DNA from: Gimesia algae
GTDB lineage: Bacteria > Planctomycetota > Planctomycetia > Planctomycetales > Planctomycetaceae
Direction of reading: 5' to 3'
Assembly: GCF_007746795.1 (NCBI RefSeq)
Contig: NZ_CP036343.1
Coordinates: 4,873,357-4,937,356, forward strand
Length of the DNA stretch: 64,000 nt
The position numbers and the translations under genes were made by a program. Of this stretch, positions 55,851 through 64,000 are shown one piece after another. Below the pieces are notes generated by a model, which worked only from the letters and a program-made list of their open reading frames with translations, made no database searches and had not been told where the DNA came from. Every line of letters begins with the position of its first letter. The stretch's first letter is position 1.

Positions 55851-56881
55851 AATTACCCCTCATTGCATTAACCATGGGCGACGTCTCAGGCATTGGCCCG
55901 CAATTGCTGGACGTGCTTTGCAGCGGATCTGAGATTTTTGAGAACTGTCGCCCCGTTGTTTACGGGAATGCTGCGGTTCTCAGGCGTGCTTCCCAACTAT
56001 CCGGATCCGGACTGCAGATCCGCGAGATCGATTCCATTTCAGGCAGCCTGGATTTCCAGGTGGGAATCGCGAACTGTATTGATCGCGGAAAATCAGATGT
56101 CGCTGAAGCAGTCCCTTGCGAAATCGATGCTCGCTCAGGTCAGGGCGCCTTTGACTATCTGGTGAGTGCCATTGATGACTGCCTGTGCGGACAGATGGAT
56201 GCCATCACTACAGCACCTCTGAATAAGGAATCGCTCCGACTGGCAGGTATCAATTACCCCGGCCATACCGAAATTCTGGCTGACCGCTGTGGAGTCGCTG
56301 ACTTCGGTATGATGCTCTATTTGCCCCATAGTGCTGCAATCCAACCTCCCGCCGGCCTGGGTATCGTCCACACCACCTTGCACACATCAATTGCCAGCGT
56401 TCCCGGTTTACTCAACACCGATGCGATATTTGAAAAAATCAGATTAATCTCTGGACTGATGCAGAAAATGGGGGTAGATCAACCCAGAGTTGCCGTTTGC
56501 GCTTTGAATCCGCATGCCGGTGAGCATGGTCTGTTCGGAGATGAAGAAGCACGCATCATCGCTCCTGCGGTCGAACACGCGATTCAATCAGGCCTTGATG
56601 CGACCGGTCCGTTACCTGCAGATACCCTGATTCGACGTGCAGTCCATGGCGAGTTCGATGCGGTCGTCGCCATGTACCATGATCAGGGCCATATCCCGTT
56701 CAAGCTGCTCGGATTTGATCAGGCAGTCAACATTACACTCGGTCTGCCTATTGTCAGAACCAGTCCCAGCCATGGCACTGCCTTTGACATCGCCTGGAGC
56801 CACTCCGTCCCTGAAACCCGAGGCATCGTCGAAGCAATCAAAGCAGCAGCAAAGCTGTCTCACCATCAACCAGACCGATAA
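55847..56881 (+). CDS. pdxA: 4-hydroxythreonine-4-phosphate dehydrogenase
   Basis: 344 residues, in the family's range. LTMGDVSGIGPQL (residues 8-20), TAPLNKESLRLAG, YPGHTEILADRCG with a metal His, CALNPHAGEHGLFGDEE, and MYHDQGHIPFKLLGFDQAVN with the second and third metal His are the PdxA signatures. It oxidises 4-phosphohydroxy-L-threonine with NAD in pyridoxal 5'-phosphate synthesis. The ATGA overlap with rfbC shows translational coupling. A PdxA2-type enzyme acting on another substrate is a less likely alternative. Confidence 0.92.
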   Translation: MKLPLIALTMGDVSGIGPQLLDVLCSGSEIFENCRPVVYGNAAVLRRASQLSGSGLQIREIDSISGSLDFQVGIANCIDRGKSDVAEAVPCEIDARSGQGAFDYLVSAIDDCLCGQMDAITTAPLNKESLRLAGINYPGHTEILADRCGVADFGMMLYLPHSAAIQPPAGLGIVHTTLHTSIASVPGLLNTDAIFEKIRLISGLMQKMGVDQPRVAVCALNPHAGEHGLFGDEEARIIAPAVEHAIQSGLDATGPLPADTLIRRAVHGEFDAVVAMYHDQGHIPFKLLGFDQAVNITLGLPIVRTSPSHGTAFDIAWSHSVPETRGIVEAIKAAAKLSHHQPDR

Positions 56882-56914
56882 GAGTCCGCTATCATTATCT
56901 AGACAGGCCCCGAC

Positions 56915-57583
56915 ATGAAACCTCCCAAACTGGTACCTCAACCGGAAACGGATGCCACAAACCTGCTGCTGATCCGCCATGGTGCCACGCCTCCTAATGA
57001 ACAGCGTCCCTACATCCTGCAGGGGTGTGGGATTAATCCCAGTCTGAGTGAAGCGGGACAAAAACAGGCGGCTGCGTTAGGCCAGTTTCTTTCTTCCACC
57101 AGCCCGATCCATCATGTCTACAGCAGCCCCATGATCCGTGCTCGGGAAACTGCTGAAGCAGTCTGCAAACCCCTGGGACTGACTCCAGGAGAAGTCGCTG
57201 AAATCCATGAATGTGATGTGGGGCTCTGGGAGGGAAAATCCTGGGACATTATCATGCAGGAATTTCCGGAAGCGTACGAAGCATTCATGCATGATCCCTA
57301 CATGAATCGGTATGAAGGAGGAGAATCCTACGGCGATGTGCTCAACCGGGCGGAGCCTGCCATCCAGAGTTTACTGGACCGACATCTGGGAGAAACGATT
57401 GTCGTGGTCGCGCACAATGTCGTAAACCGGGTTTACCTGGCACGGGTTCTGGGTCTGGATATCAGTAAAGCCAAAGATATCGCGCAGACCAATACCGGGA
57501 TCAACTTCATCCGCTACCAGCAAGGCGAAACGAAAGTCATTACGATGAACTCCATCTTTCACTTGAATGGCGTTCCTCATTGA
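56915..57583 (+). CDS. Histidine phosphatase (phosphoglycerate-mutase-like)
   Basis: A 222-residue cytoplasmic protein. LLIRHGATPPNEQRP holds the RHG nucleophile (Arg21-His22-Gly23). YSSPMIRARETAEAV gives the second Arg, EIHECDVGLWEGKSWDII the acidic residue and VVVAHNVVNRV the second His. It probably removes phosphate from a small molecule; a named substrate (phosphoglycerate, alpha-ribazole phosphate or other) cannot be chosen. It starts 33 bases after pdxA, so it belongs to the rfbC-pdxA unit, and is convergent with the pectate-lyase-like gene. Confidence 0.88.
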   Translation: MKPPKLVPQPETDATNLLLIRHGATPPNEQRPYILQGCGINPSLSEAGQKQAAALGQFLSSTSPIHHVYSSPMIRARETAEAVCKPLGLTPGEVAEIHECDVGLWEGKSWDIIMQEFPEAYEAFMHDPYMNRYEGGESYGDVLNRAEPAIQSLLDRHLGETIVVVAHNVVNRVYLARVLGLDISKAKDIAQTNTGINFIRYQQGETKVITMNSIFHLNGVPH

Positions 57584-57599
57584 TTTCATCACCGTATAA

Positions 57600-59054
57600 T
57601 CAGTCGGCTTTAAGCAATTCCAGATAAGCACTGAGCGTCTGAAGGTTCTCGCTGAAGACTTCACTGGCGATGTACTTGCTATTGACCGGAAACCTAGGCT
57701 GTCCCACCAGACGTTCTCCGGTACTGGTACTGATCCAGCGTGCTTGAGGGTCCAGATTGTTCAAGATCGTTTTGACCTGAGCCGACAGCTCACGCTGACC
57801 GGCTTTTGTAGATTGCTGCTTACCCGTTTTGAGCAAATTATATTCACGCTGCAATTGAGGCAGTTTCGATTCGATTTTCCAACCATAATGACGAGGCAGA
57901 TCGGAATCATCATACGTCAGACTGTAGTTTTTTCCGCTCCGTGTCATATATAGCGGCCGATTCGTTTTGAGTTCATAGTAGCGGGCCAGTTGACCGTTTG
58001 GCAGTTGAGACTTTCTCAGCCAGGCCAACGCCTGCGGAATCGGTTTCAGGTATTTCTCATTACCACCACTGAATTGATAGATCTTCATCAGAGTTTCAAT
58101 CACATCCTGAGTCTCGCCTCCCGTCACGGCAGGCGGCTCAAAGCGGCGGGCCCAGATGGGCTGCATTTCATAGTTGTACTGTTGCGCCCAGGCAGGCTGA
58201 GGTTGTGGCAGTTGTGATGCAATCAGAAAATCGCCCAGCTTTAAAACAGCCTGCTGATATCGAGGATCCTGATATATTTGATACGCTTCAATCAGCACTG
58301 TGGAAACATAACCTGCTGACCCGTCGTTCAAGGTATAATAATCCCAGTAATTCTTGATTCGGCCTTCAGTGCGCCAATCGTATTCTGGAAAGTTTCCTGC
58401 TTTCGGAGCAACTTCTTTTACCGGTTCCGTCCAGACCTGGGGAAACGCGCCGACAGGGAACTGGGCTGCGAGTAATGCCTTTAAGGCGATTTCAGTCGCT
58501 TGATGAATTTTCTGGTTACGAAACTGATGTGCCTGATCTACATGAATCAACAGGCGAATCGCAGACTGAGTGATGCCATCATCAAGGGTCGAATTGTTAC
58601 GCCCTCTGCCTTTTCCATTACGATATTCAGCAGTCAACTTGCTCTTCGGATTAAACTCGACCGAATTGGTCCAGCCACCGGACTTCAATTGTCCATAAAC
58701 CAGAGCCAGAGCCGCATCCGTGGCGGCATCAAGATAAAACTGATCCCCTGTGGCTTTGTAGGCAGCCAGATATGCCAGCCCGACTGTGGGAGTTCCCGGC
58801 GGCTGCACCCAGATCTGATCAGGTCCAGCTTTTCCTTCTCCCCAGCGTTCCCGCAGATCCAGACTGTAGTAATAAACATAGCCCCCATTGACGGCCAGTT
58901 TGCTGTGAAAATACTCACTCGACTTTCGCATGGCGAGGGAGACGTTCTCTTTCGAATCGATCTCAGCCGCTGAGATCTGCGGATCTTCAAAACTGATTAA
59001 CATCACCAGAGTCAAAAACAACCGAAGCGGTAGACCTATGTTTTTCTTTGGCAC
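57600..59054 (-). CDS. Secreted pectate-lyase-like (PF09492-type) protein
   Basis: 484 residues from GTG 59054, which has GAGGAG six bases upstream and opens a signal peptide (VPKKNIGLPLRLFLTLVMLI). A reading from 59120 would overlap the preceding gene and add non-signal residues. The mature part looks like an alpha/alpha toroid: LRERWGEGKAGPDQIWVQPPG (cited as WGEGKAGPDQIW), KSGGWTNSVEFN, RNNSTLDDGITQSAI, and AWAQQYNYEMQPIWARRFEPP, the last typical of the family-10 pectate-lyase group. It probably cleaves polygalacturonate or another uronate polymer outside the cytoplasm. It follows the FAD oxidoreductase gene by about 45 bases. Confidence 0.65.
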   Translation of the reverse strand: MPKKNIGLPLRLFLTLVMLISFEDPQISAAEIDSKENVSLAMRKSSEYFHSKLAVNGGYVYYYSLDLRERWGEGKAGPDQIWVQPPGTPTVGLAYLAAYKATGDQFYLDAATDAALALVYGQLKSGGWTNSVEFNPKSKLTAEYRNGKGRGRNNSTLDDGITQSAIRLLIHVDQAHQFRNQKIHQATEIALKALLAAQFPVGAFPQVWTEPVKEVAPKAGNFPEYDWRTEGRIKNYWDYYTLNDGSAGYVSTVLIEAYQIYQDPRYQQAVLKLGDFLIASQLPQPQPAWAQQYNYEMQPIWARRFEPPAVTGGETQDVIETLMKIYQFSGGNEKYLKPIPQALAWLRKSQLPNGQLARYYELKTNRPLYMTRSGKNYSLTYDDSDLPRHYGWKIESKLPQLQREYNLLKTGKQQSTKAGQRELSAQVKTILNNLDPQARWISTSTGERLVGQPRFPVNSKYIASEVFSENLQTLSAYLELLKAD

Positions 59055-59098
59055 TACGGACTCCTCGTCAGAGATTTTGAGGGGAGAATACAGATTGA

Positions 59099-61213
59099 TT
59101 ACTTGTTCACAGGAACCCACTGAACCGCATCGATAATCACATACCCATCGGATCCTGCATTTGAGACTTCGACAATTGCCGGTTGATCTGGAGTGAACTC
59201 AAATTTTCCCAGCGATATAAACAGACCCTGCAGCGGTGGCATTTTTTTCTGATTAATCGTGCGGGTTTCAGTTCCCTTCGCATGTTGCAATTTTATCTTA
59301 ACCTGCGAGCTACGATTCCCATTCGGGGTATAGGCATAACGCACTTCATACCGTCCCGCCTCTGGAACTTTCGTTTCAAATCGGGCGGCCGCTTTTCCAT
59401 CTCGGGTGTTGGATTCGTGACTATAACTGGAACCGATGTACTTTTTTGCGGAATGGCTGGTAGTCCAGGCACCGGTGAGCTTTGCTTTGCTATCATCTAA
59501 AACGATCCCTTTCAAGGTCGCCGGATTCACTCCATTCTTTCCGTATTTGACTTCGGGGGGTGCATCCAGAACCTGCCCTTCCTTGATCAGTTGTGCTCTC
59601 AAAGTTGCATAAGGTACATCTTGCACATCCAGACTCTGATCCAGGGCGATCCCTGCTGCGGTTGCTGCGGAATGTCCCAGAATCATAAAGACCGGTTCCA
59701 TGCGAATCGAACCAAAGGCAATATGTGAACTGGAAACACATACCGGCACCAGCAGATTACGACATTCCCCTTTTTTAGGAACCAGACTACCGTAGGCAAT
59801 TTCGTAGGGACCATGCGTCGAGACTCCGATATCACCTTCGTTCTGCACATAGCCTTCCGGAGTTACGTATCGCTGCACATTATGTGAATCCATGGTATAA
59901 GATCCCATGCCGACCGAATCGGGTGTAGGGCGTTTTTTTACAAGCTCATTTTCCGTCATCACAAACTGGCCGACCATGCGGCGGGCTTCGCGGATATACA
60001 ATTGATGCGGCCAGTTGCCATTATCCGTAAATTCATCTTTCGCCAGACCCCATTTGCGCATTTTCTGCTGGACTTCTTTGGGAACGCGGGGATCATTGGC
60101 GATAAAATAGAGCCAGCCCTGCTGATAAGTGGTGTGCTCCTGGATGATTTCTTTCCGACGCTCGTAAGAGGCTTCCGGGTAATCATAATTGTAGCCGATA
60201 TTATCCGTGCTCATCGGACCGTGATTATTCGTATCCGTTTTGAAATTCGGAATCGGATCGAACTTGGCAAAGGTGTCTCTCCAGCCGGCATTATAAATTC
60301 GCAGCATCAGTTCATACTGCGACGAATCGTACCCTGCGGGTTGAGGGAAGGGAACGCGGTTTTCCTCGTGATTGGTCAGACACATGCGAAAACAGTATGC
60401 CTGAATTTTGTCATCACCAGAACCGTATTTTCCAGGATCAGCGCCACTGATGCGCGGGAGTAAACCGCTGGCGGGATCGCCGGGGGTTTTATACGGACTG
60501 ATTTTTTCTTTGACTGCATTTGGTCCGAAATGATGCCTGTGATGCAATACTCCTGTCTGGACGCCATTCCACTCTTCGCCATAGACACTGGTTGCTTCTC
60601 GTCCAACATGATAGCTCACCCCGGCAGTCGCCAGCAGATCCCCTTCGTAAGTGGCATCGATAAACATGCGGCCTGCGAAGGTTTTCCCGCTGAGCATCGT
60701 AATGGAAGTGATTTTGTCTGCTGATTTTTTGACACCCTGTTTACGATCCAGCCATTCGTCACGAAAAACGGGGATCTGGTACTCCTTTACAAAATCCTCA
60801 AAGACCTGTTCCGCAACATGCGGTTCGAAAATCCACATCGTCCGCTGTTTGCCGTCAATCGCGGGAGTCCCCTGCCCTTTATCACCATACTGCTCGCGTT
60901 TCTGCCACTGCCAGGCCTCTGGCGACTGATAATGCTCCCAGACACGATGATAAAATTCCCGAGCCAGACCTCCAATGACTGCTTTATTGCCGGTGTCCGT
61001 CCAGCCCAGGCCGCCACTGGATAAACCACCCAGATGCTGATCGGGACAGACAATCACAACAGACTTCCCCAGACGTTTCGCCTGAACTGCAGCCGTGACT
61101 GCTCCGGAAGTACCGCCGTAGATGACGATATCATATTCTTCTGCTGCAGAAATGGTTTGTGCGCTCAATGTCAGGCACAGGCAGCCTACTATGATTTGAC
61201 GAACGAAATGCAT
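59099..61213 (-). CDS. Exported FAD-dependent oxidoreductase with C-terminal sugar-binding-like domain
   Basis: 704 residues. The signal peptide ends at ISAAEE. The FAD site YDIVIYGGTSGAVTAAVQAKRLG (key GGTSGA, residues 33-38) and the next LGGLSSGGLGWTD mark the FAD_oxidored (PF12831) family. About 550 residues of oxidoreductase are followed by a beta-rich domain (about 575-700, e.g. GRYEVRYAYTPNGNRSSQVKI and the terminal YVIIDAVQWVPV) like the Golvesin/xanthan-lyase C-terminal domain. It may oxidise a sugar or sugar acid in the periplasm. The exact substrate is unknown. It is the first gene of a pair with the pectate-lyase-like gene. Confidence 0.85.
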   Translation of the reverse strand: MHFVRQIIVGCLCLTLSAQTISAAEEYDIVIYGGTSGAVTAAVQAKRLGKSVVIVCPDQHLGGLSSGGLGWTDTGNKAVIGGLAREFYHRVWEHYQSPEAWQWQKREQYGDKGQGTPAIDGKQRTMWIFEPHVAEQVFEDFVKEYQIPVFRDEWLDRKQGVKKSADKITSITMLSGKTFAGRMFIDATYEGDLLATAGVSYHVGREATSVYGEEWNGVQTGVLHHRHHFGPNAVKEKISPYKTPGDPASGLLPRISGADPGKYGSGDDKIQAYCFRMCLTNHEENRVPFPQPAGYDSSQYELMLRIYNAGWRDTFAKFDPIPNFKTDTNNHGPMSTDNIGYNYDYPEASYERRKEIIQEHTTYQQGWLYFIANDPRVPKEVQQKMRKWGLAKDEFTDNGNWPHQLYIREARRMVGQFVMTENELVKKRPTPDSVGMGSYTMDSHNVQRYVTPEGYVQNEGDIGVSTHGPYEIAYGSLVPKKGECRNLLVPVCVSSSHIAFGSIRMEPVFMILGHSAATAAGIALDQSLDVQDVPYATLRAQLIKEGQVLDAPPEVKYGKNGVNPATLKGIVLDDSKAKLTGAWTTSHSAKKYIGSSYSHESNTRDGKAAARFETKVPEAGRYEVRYAYTPNGNRSSQVKIKLQHAKGTETRTINQKKMPPLQGLFISLGKFEFTPDQPAIVEVSNAGSDGYVIIDAVQWVPVNK

Positions 61214-61505
61214 TGGTCGTATTTCTCCAGGTTGATAAACTCACTAATTCTTTTTAAATAGGTTCAACTCAAATTGAAGCCTTCATTCTACAGCAGAGTC
61301 AAACCAATACAAAGCAAGAAACAGGTCTCACATCTTCGTTCCCGCCGGAATGTGATTTGAGAGGAAGACTAATAAACAGATCACCTGTTCCATATTTTTC
61401 CTGATTTCCTGGTTGCTCAGTACGGGGGTGTTTGATTTAATTCCCGGTCAAGACTAAGACATACTCTTTGCATCACTCATTTCATTTCAACATCCCGAAC
61501 CAGCC

Positions 61506-61985
61506 ATGACAGAAGAACTCACCGCTTACCACGAAGCCGGCCATGTCCTGATTGCCGTTTATGCAGGCGCCCGTGTGCATTCTGTAACCGTTGATCCCGA
61601 TTGGGATGATGGTCCAGAACGTTTTGGCGACGCCCAGATTTCCTGGCCTGAAGGTGCACTCGATCTCAAAACCGGCCTTGAAAAAGCAGTCCTGGTTGCA
61701 TTAGCAGGACCAGTTGCAGAAATGATCCATACGGGAGACCCGTTTCATCCGGCACTCGTATCAGAATGGTCGGGAGACTGGCAGCAGGCGTGGCAAGCAG
61801 CTGCTGGACTGGTACCACAACACAAGCCGCGTATGCAATATCTGGAAAAACAGACCATCAGCCTGTACCAGTTGCTAAGAGAAGATTCCTACTGGTCTGC
61901 GATTGGAGACCTGGTCGATCAGTTACTGGCACATGAGACCTTGGAAGAAGAAATGATTTACGAGATCATCGCTCACTGGTTGTGA
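61506..61985 (+). CDS. Stand-alone M41 (FtsH-type) metallopeptidase domain
   Basis: 159 residues, only the protease half of an FtsH-like protein. YHEAGHVLIAVYAGA carries HEAGH (His9, Glu10, His13), the zinc motif; SGDWQQAWQAA supplies the third ligand Asp91, as in FtsH; and VALAGPVAEMI matches the conserved LAG-x-AAE. No AAA+ ATPase domain, signal peptide or membrane helix is present, so it cannot unfold substrates alone. It could act on exposed peptides or need a partner ATPase. ATG 61506 has only a weak ribosome site. It is convergent with the GGCT gene (20 bases). Confidence 0.8.
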   Translation: MTEELTAYHEAGHVLIAVYAGARVHSVTVDPDWDDGPERFGDAQISWPEGALDLKTGLEKAVLVALAGPVAEMIHTGDPFHPALVSEWSGDWQQAWQAAAGLVPQHKPRMQYLEKQTISLYQLLREDSYWSAIGDLVDQLLAHETLEEEMIYEIIAHWL

Positions 61986-62005
61986 GCATAATGTCTTACA
62001 GAAAT

Positions 62006-62551
62006 TCAATCTTCCTGCTGCTCTTCAATCGACTTCCGGAGTTCCCTCAATAAAGCTTGTTGGTGTGCAGTTCGCTCTCTGTTCGGGTCTTTGATCATTT
62101 TGACAGCGTGAATCATTTCCTGATACTCAACAGGGAAGCCATGGTAACAGACTCCGTGAAACACGAATTCATGGTACCAGTCAAAAGGTTCTAGCCGAGG
62201 GTCAATGAATTCAGCCATTGCCTGATAGGTGTAAACGGAAAGAAGTTGATTGTCCGCTGACCTGACTTCTGTATTGAGAATCTGATACCCTTTTCCCAGC
62301 GACTCGCAGTGATCGAGCAACATTTTTTGTTCCGCAGTGATCTGGTAAACAACGCCCCAGACCGTTGAGTCAGACTGAGCCGGCAGCACGATGTCACATT
62401 TCCCCGAGTCATCCAGACCCACTTTGTGAAAACTGAGTTGCGCCCCTTCCAGTTGGGCAACAGATTGTATCTGACACGCACCGATCCTTGACTGCAGTCG
62501 CAGTGGGTGAAGGTTTGATCCGTAGGCAAAATAATTCAGAGTCTGCTTCAT
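62006..62551 (-). CDS. Gamma-glutamylcyclotransferase family protein
   Basis: 181 residues from ATG 62551 (AGAAGG seven bases upstream). The same frame is open to 62779, but the upstream part crosses a perfect palindrome and has no homology, so it is non-coding. NYFAYGSNLHP (YGSNL, residues 10-14) and LLDHCESLGKGY with Glu83 form the substrate loop and catalytic acid of the AIG2/GGCT fold. Family members turn gamma-glutamyl amino acids into 5-oxoproline, or act on gamma-glutamylamines, in the cytoplasm. The C-terminal 40 residues are charged (NRERTAHQQALLRELRKSI). Confidence 0.87.
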   Translation of the reverse strand: MKQTLNYFAYGSNLHPLRLQSRIGACQIQSVAQLEGAQLSFHKVGLDDSGKCDIVLPAQSDSTVWGVVYQITAEQKMLLDHCESLGKGYQILNTEVRSADNQLLSVYTYQAMAEFIDPRLEPFDWYHEFVFHGVCYHGFPVEYQEMIHAVKMIKDPNRERTAHQQALLRELRKSIEEQQED

Positions 62552-62979
62552 CAACGGGCCTTCTGGAATGCTCAATAACATATCACTGTTAACTGATAAG
62601 ATGCAGCGATTCACAGCACATTTACTTCTTGTAATTTTAGTACACTGATCGCCCTGATGAACAGTCAGATTGAGGAGGGGAATACTTGACAAGTCAAACG
62701 TTATGTAACGTTTGACTCCTCTAATTAATTCAAGTGTTAAATCAGATTCGATTCCTGTTTTTTTTTGTCTGGATATCAAGTGGAATACCTCATGATATCT
62801 GCAAATTTAGAGTCGGATTCTCACCACAAAGAAACAAACCTGAGGTGATTACTTTTATTAAATCTCCTTTATTTGCTAACAACTTACGGAATTCAAAAAA
62901 GTCAAGATATCCCCAAGGTTACACCAGATTCCAGAGTGATACTAAAAATGTAACGCCCAAGTTTTATCAGGAATTTTAC
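62552..62979. other. 428-bp divergent spacer with strong palindromes
   Basis: Spacer between the GGCT gene and the PAS kinase gene. Besides the 26-bp palindrome described separately it holds GATATCA (62772-62778) with its complement TGATATC (62793-62799). No gene is seen; both promoters probably lie here. A+T content is high in the right half. Confidence 0.5.
62692..62717. promoter_or_regulatory. Perfect 26-bp palindrome, probable operator
   Basis: AGTCAAACGTTA (62692-62703) and its exact complement TAACGTTTGACT (62706-62717) are separated by two bases. TTGAC-AA-GTCAA at 62686-62697 overlaps the left arm. The two-base centre makes an RNA hairpin unlikely, so this is most likely a binding site for a dimeric regulator acting on the GGCT gene (62551), the kinase gene (62980), or both. 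Confidence 0.65.
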
Positions 62980-64000
62980 ATGACATCTACCCCCACACCA
63001 GAGTTCGTTCAGAGCAGTGTTAATCAAAGTCTGCTGATCTGGACTTCGAATTCAGATCAACAGTTTGATCTGTTCAATCAGGCATGGCTTCTGTTCACAA
63101 ACAGTACCCTTGAGCAGAACCTCAATGAGGGCTGGCAACAGTTCATTCATCCTAATGATTTGAATAGTTTTCTGAAGTCCTTTCAGGATGCGTACGCTGC
63201 TCAAGCAGGATTTCAATGCGAATATCGACTGAAACGGTCTGATGGACAATATCGCTGGTTCCAATGTCATGCCGAGTTACGACCTTCTGTCTCCACAGAG
63301 TTTTCCGGTTTTATCGCCACCAGTACCGATCTGCTGAAGCAGGATCAACAGGTCGAGTCTACTCGAAATATTGAAAAGCATCTTGAAGGGCTGCTGAACT
63401 GTTCCTCCCACGGCGTCTGGGACTGGCTTGATCTGAATTTGACAGAGCAATGGTGGTCCCCACGCTTTTATGAGCTGATTGGATACCAGAACCAGGAAAT
63501 CGATTCAAGCATGGATACGCTGAAACTGCTCCTACATCCTGATGATGTTGAACATGCATTTCAGGCATTTGAAGATGCTTTGATTAAAAACACCCGCTTT
63601 GATCTGGAGTACCGTCTGCGAATCAAAGGGGGCGCTTATCACTGGTTTCGTTGTTACGCGAATGTCTTGCGTGATGAATCGGGGCAGGCAGTCAGAATGA
63701 CAGGATCAATGACTGATATCCACCGACGTGTGCAGGCGGAAGAAGAATTAAAGCATTCAAGACAGGAAGCAAATCAGGCGAAAGCGGATAAAAAGAATTT
63801 TCTGATGATGATGAATCATGAAATTCGTACCCCACTCACGGCAATTCTGGGCTTCTCTGAAATGATACTCGAATCAGCTCAGGACCCATTTACACAGACT
63901 TCAGCCGAAACCATTCACATCAATGGGGAATATTTGCTGAATACGATCAATGATTTTCTGGATCTATCGAAAATCGAAGAAGGCCGTTTTGATATAGAGC
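62980..64000 (+). CDS. PAS-domain sensor histidine kinase (3' end missing)
   Basis: The frame is open from ATG 62980 (AGGA seven bases upstream) to the window edge, 340 residues so far. Two PAS domains come first: one at about 15-115, with YRLKRSDGQYRWFQCHAEL, and one at about 128-245, with EYRLRIKGGAYHWFRCYANV and MTGSMTDIHRRVQAEEEL. The HisKA dimerisation domain follows, with the phospho-acceptor His in MMMNHEIRTPLTAILGFSEM and the coupled DFLDLSKIEEGRF. No membrane helix is present, so the kinase is cytoplasmic. The ATPase domain and any receiver domain lie beyond the window. The signal and partner regulator are unknown. Confidence 0.92.
   Translation, partial: MTSTPTPEFVQSSVNQSLLIWTSNSDQQFDLFNQAWLLFTNSTLEQNLNEGWQQFIHPNDLNSFLKSFQDAYAAQAGFQCEYRLKRSDGQYRWFQCHAELRPSVSTEFSGFIATSTDLLKQDQQVESTRNIEKHLEGLLNCSSHGVWDWLDLNLTEQWWSPRFYELIGYQNQEIDSSMDTLKLLLHPDDVEHAFQAFEDALIKNTRFDLEYRLRIKGGAYHWFRCYANVLRDESGQAVRMTGSMTDIHRRVQAEEELKHSRQEANQAKADKKNFLMMMNHEIRTPLTAILGFSEMILESAQDPFTQTSAETIHINGEYLLNTINDFLDLSKIEEGRFDIE

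Noticed and set aside
1..64000. CRISPR arrays, insertion sequences, prophage or toxin-antitoxin modules
   Set aside because: No spaced direct repeats, transposase, integrase or phage structural motifs were seen on either strand.

Overview
The window reads as chromosomal DNA of a planctomycete, most likely a Gimesia/Rubinisphaera-type member of Planctomycetales. No ribosomal RNA is present to confirm this. The evidence is the gene repertoire. It has a DUF1501 protein paired with a DUF1549/DUF1553 cytochrome-like protein, DUF1080, a sulfatase, a CRTAC (ASPIC/UnbV, FG-GAP) protein, an MfnB homologue of the methanopterin pathway, a very large polytopic membrane protein and many secreted proteins. 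Base composition looks close to 50% G+C and gene density is normal. I see no transposase, integrase, phage gene or CRISPR array, so this is an ordinary chromosomal stretch rather than an island.

Layout. 1-9.0 kb (minus strand): a run of secreted or exported enzymes, namely a partial nucleoside-hydrolase-like protein, DUF1080 lipoprotein, neutral-ceramidase-like protein, sulfatase, DUF1501, and a leucine-rich-repeat/cytochrome/DUF1549/DUF1553 protein. 9.1-14.1 kb (minus): a tight four-gene operon for C4 ketone-acid metabolism: AMP-forming acyl-CoA synthetase of the plant AAE17/18 type, thiolase, carnitine/3-hydroxyacyl dehydrogenase, 3-hydroxybutyrate dehydrogenase. 14.4-22 kb: M28 peptidase with PDZ, DUF481 outer-membrane protein, an unrecognised cytoplasmic protein, and a TPR/FG-GAP/UnbV protein. 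22-27.6 kb (minus): a MarR-RND efflux operon whose promoter and perfect operator dyad can be read. 27.7-31.1 kb (minus): SUMF1-fold lipoprotein, HD-domain dNTPase-like protein and nucleoside 2-deoxyribosyltransferase-like protein.

31.3-42 kb: DUF2079 membrane protein, EttA, a secreted protein of unknown role, a Gfo/Idh/MocA oxidoreductase, two tandem Flp-pilin-like small proteins, tRNA-Gly(GCC), trigger factor and an SGNH-like protein. 42-50 kb: a 2052-residue membrane protein convergent with TypA/BipA. 50.3-52.7 kb: N-acyl-D-amino-acid deacylase family protein and MfnB homologue. 52.7-55 kb (minus): an apparently active HtrA protease followed by a degenerate HtrA-like protein with its PDZ domain inserted inside the protease fold. 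55.3-57.6 kb: rmlC, pdxA and a histidine phosphatase in one operon. 57.6-61.2 kb (minus): FAD-dependent oxidoreductase and pectate-lyase-like protein. 61.5-64 kb: stand-alone M41-type metallopeptidase domain, gamma-glutamylcyclotransferase, a perfect 26-bp palindrome, and the N-terminal part of a PAS histidine kinase.

The most unusual items are the active HtrA/pseudo-HtrA pair, the giant membrane protein, the Flp-like tandem pair, and two strong operator-like palindromes. I did not find a clear new defence or mobile system. All functions are inferred by eye from motifs and remembered family features; no database search was run.
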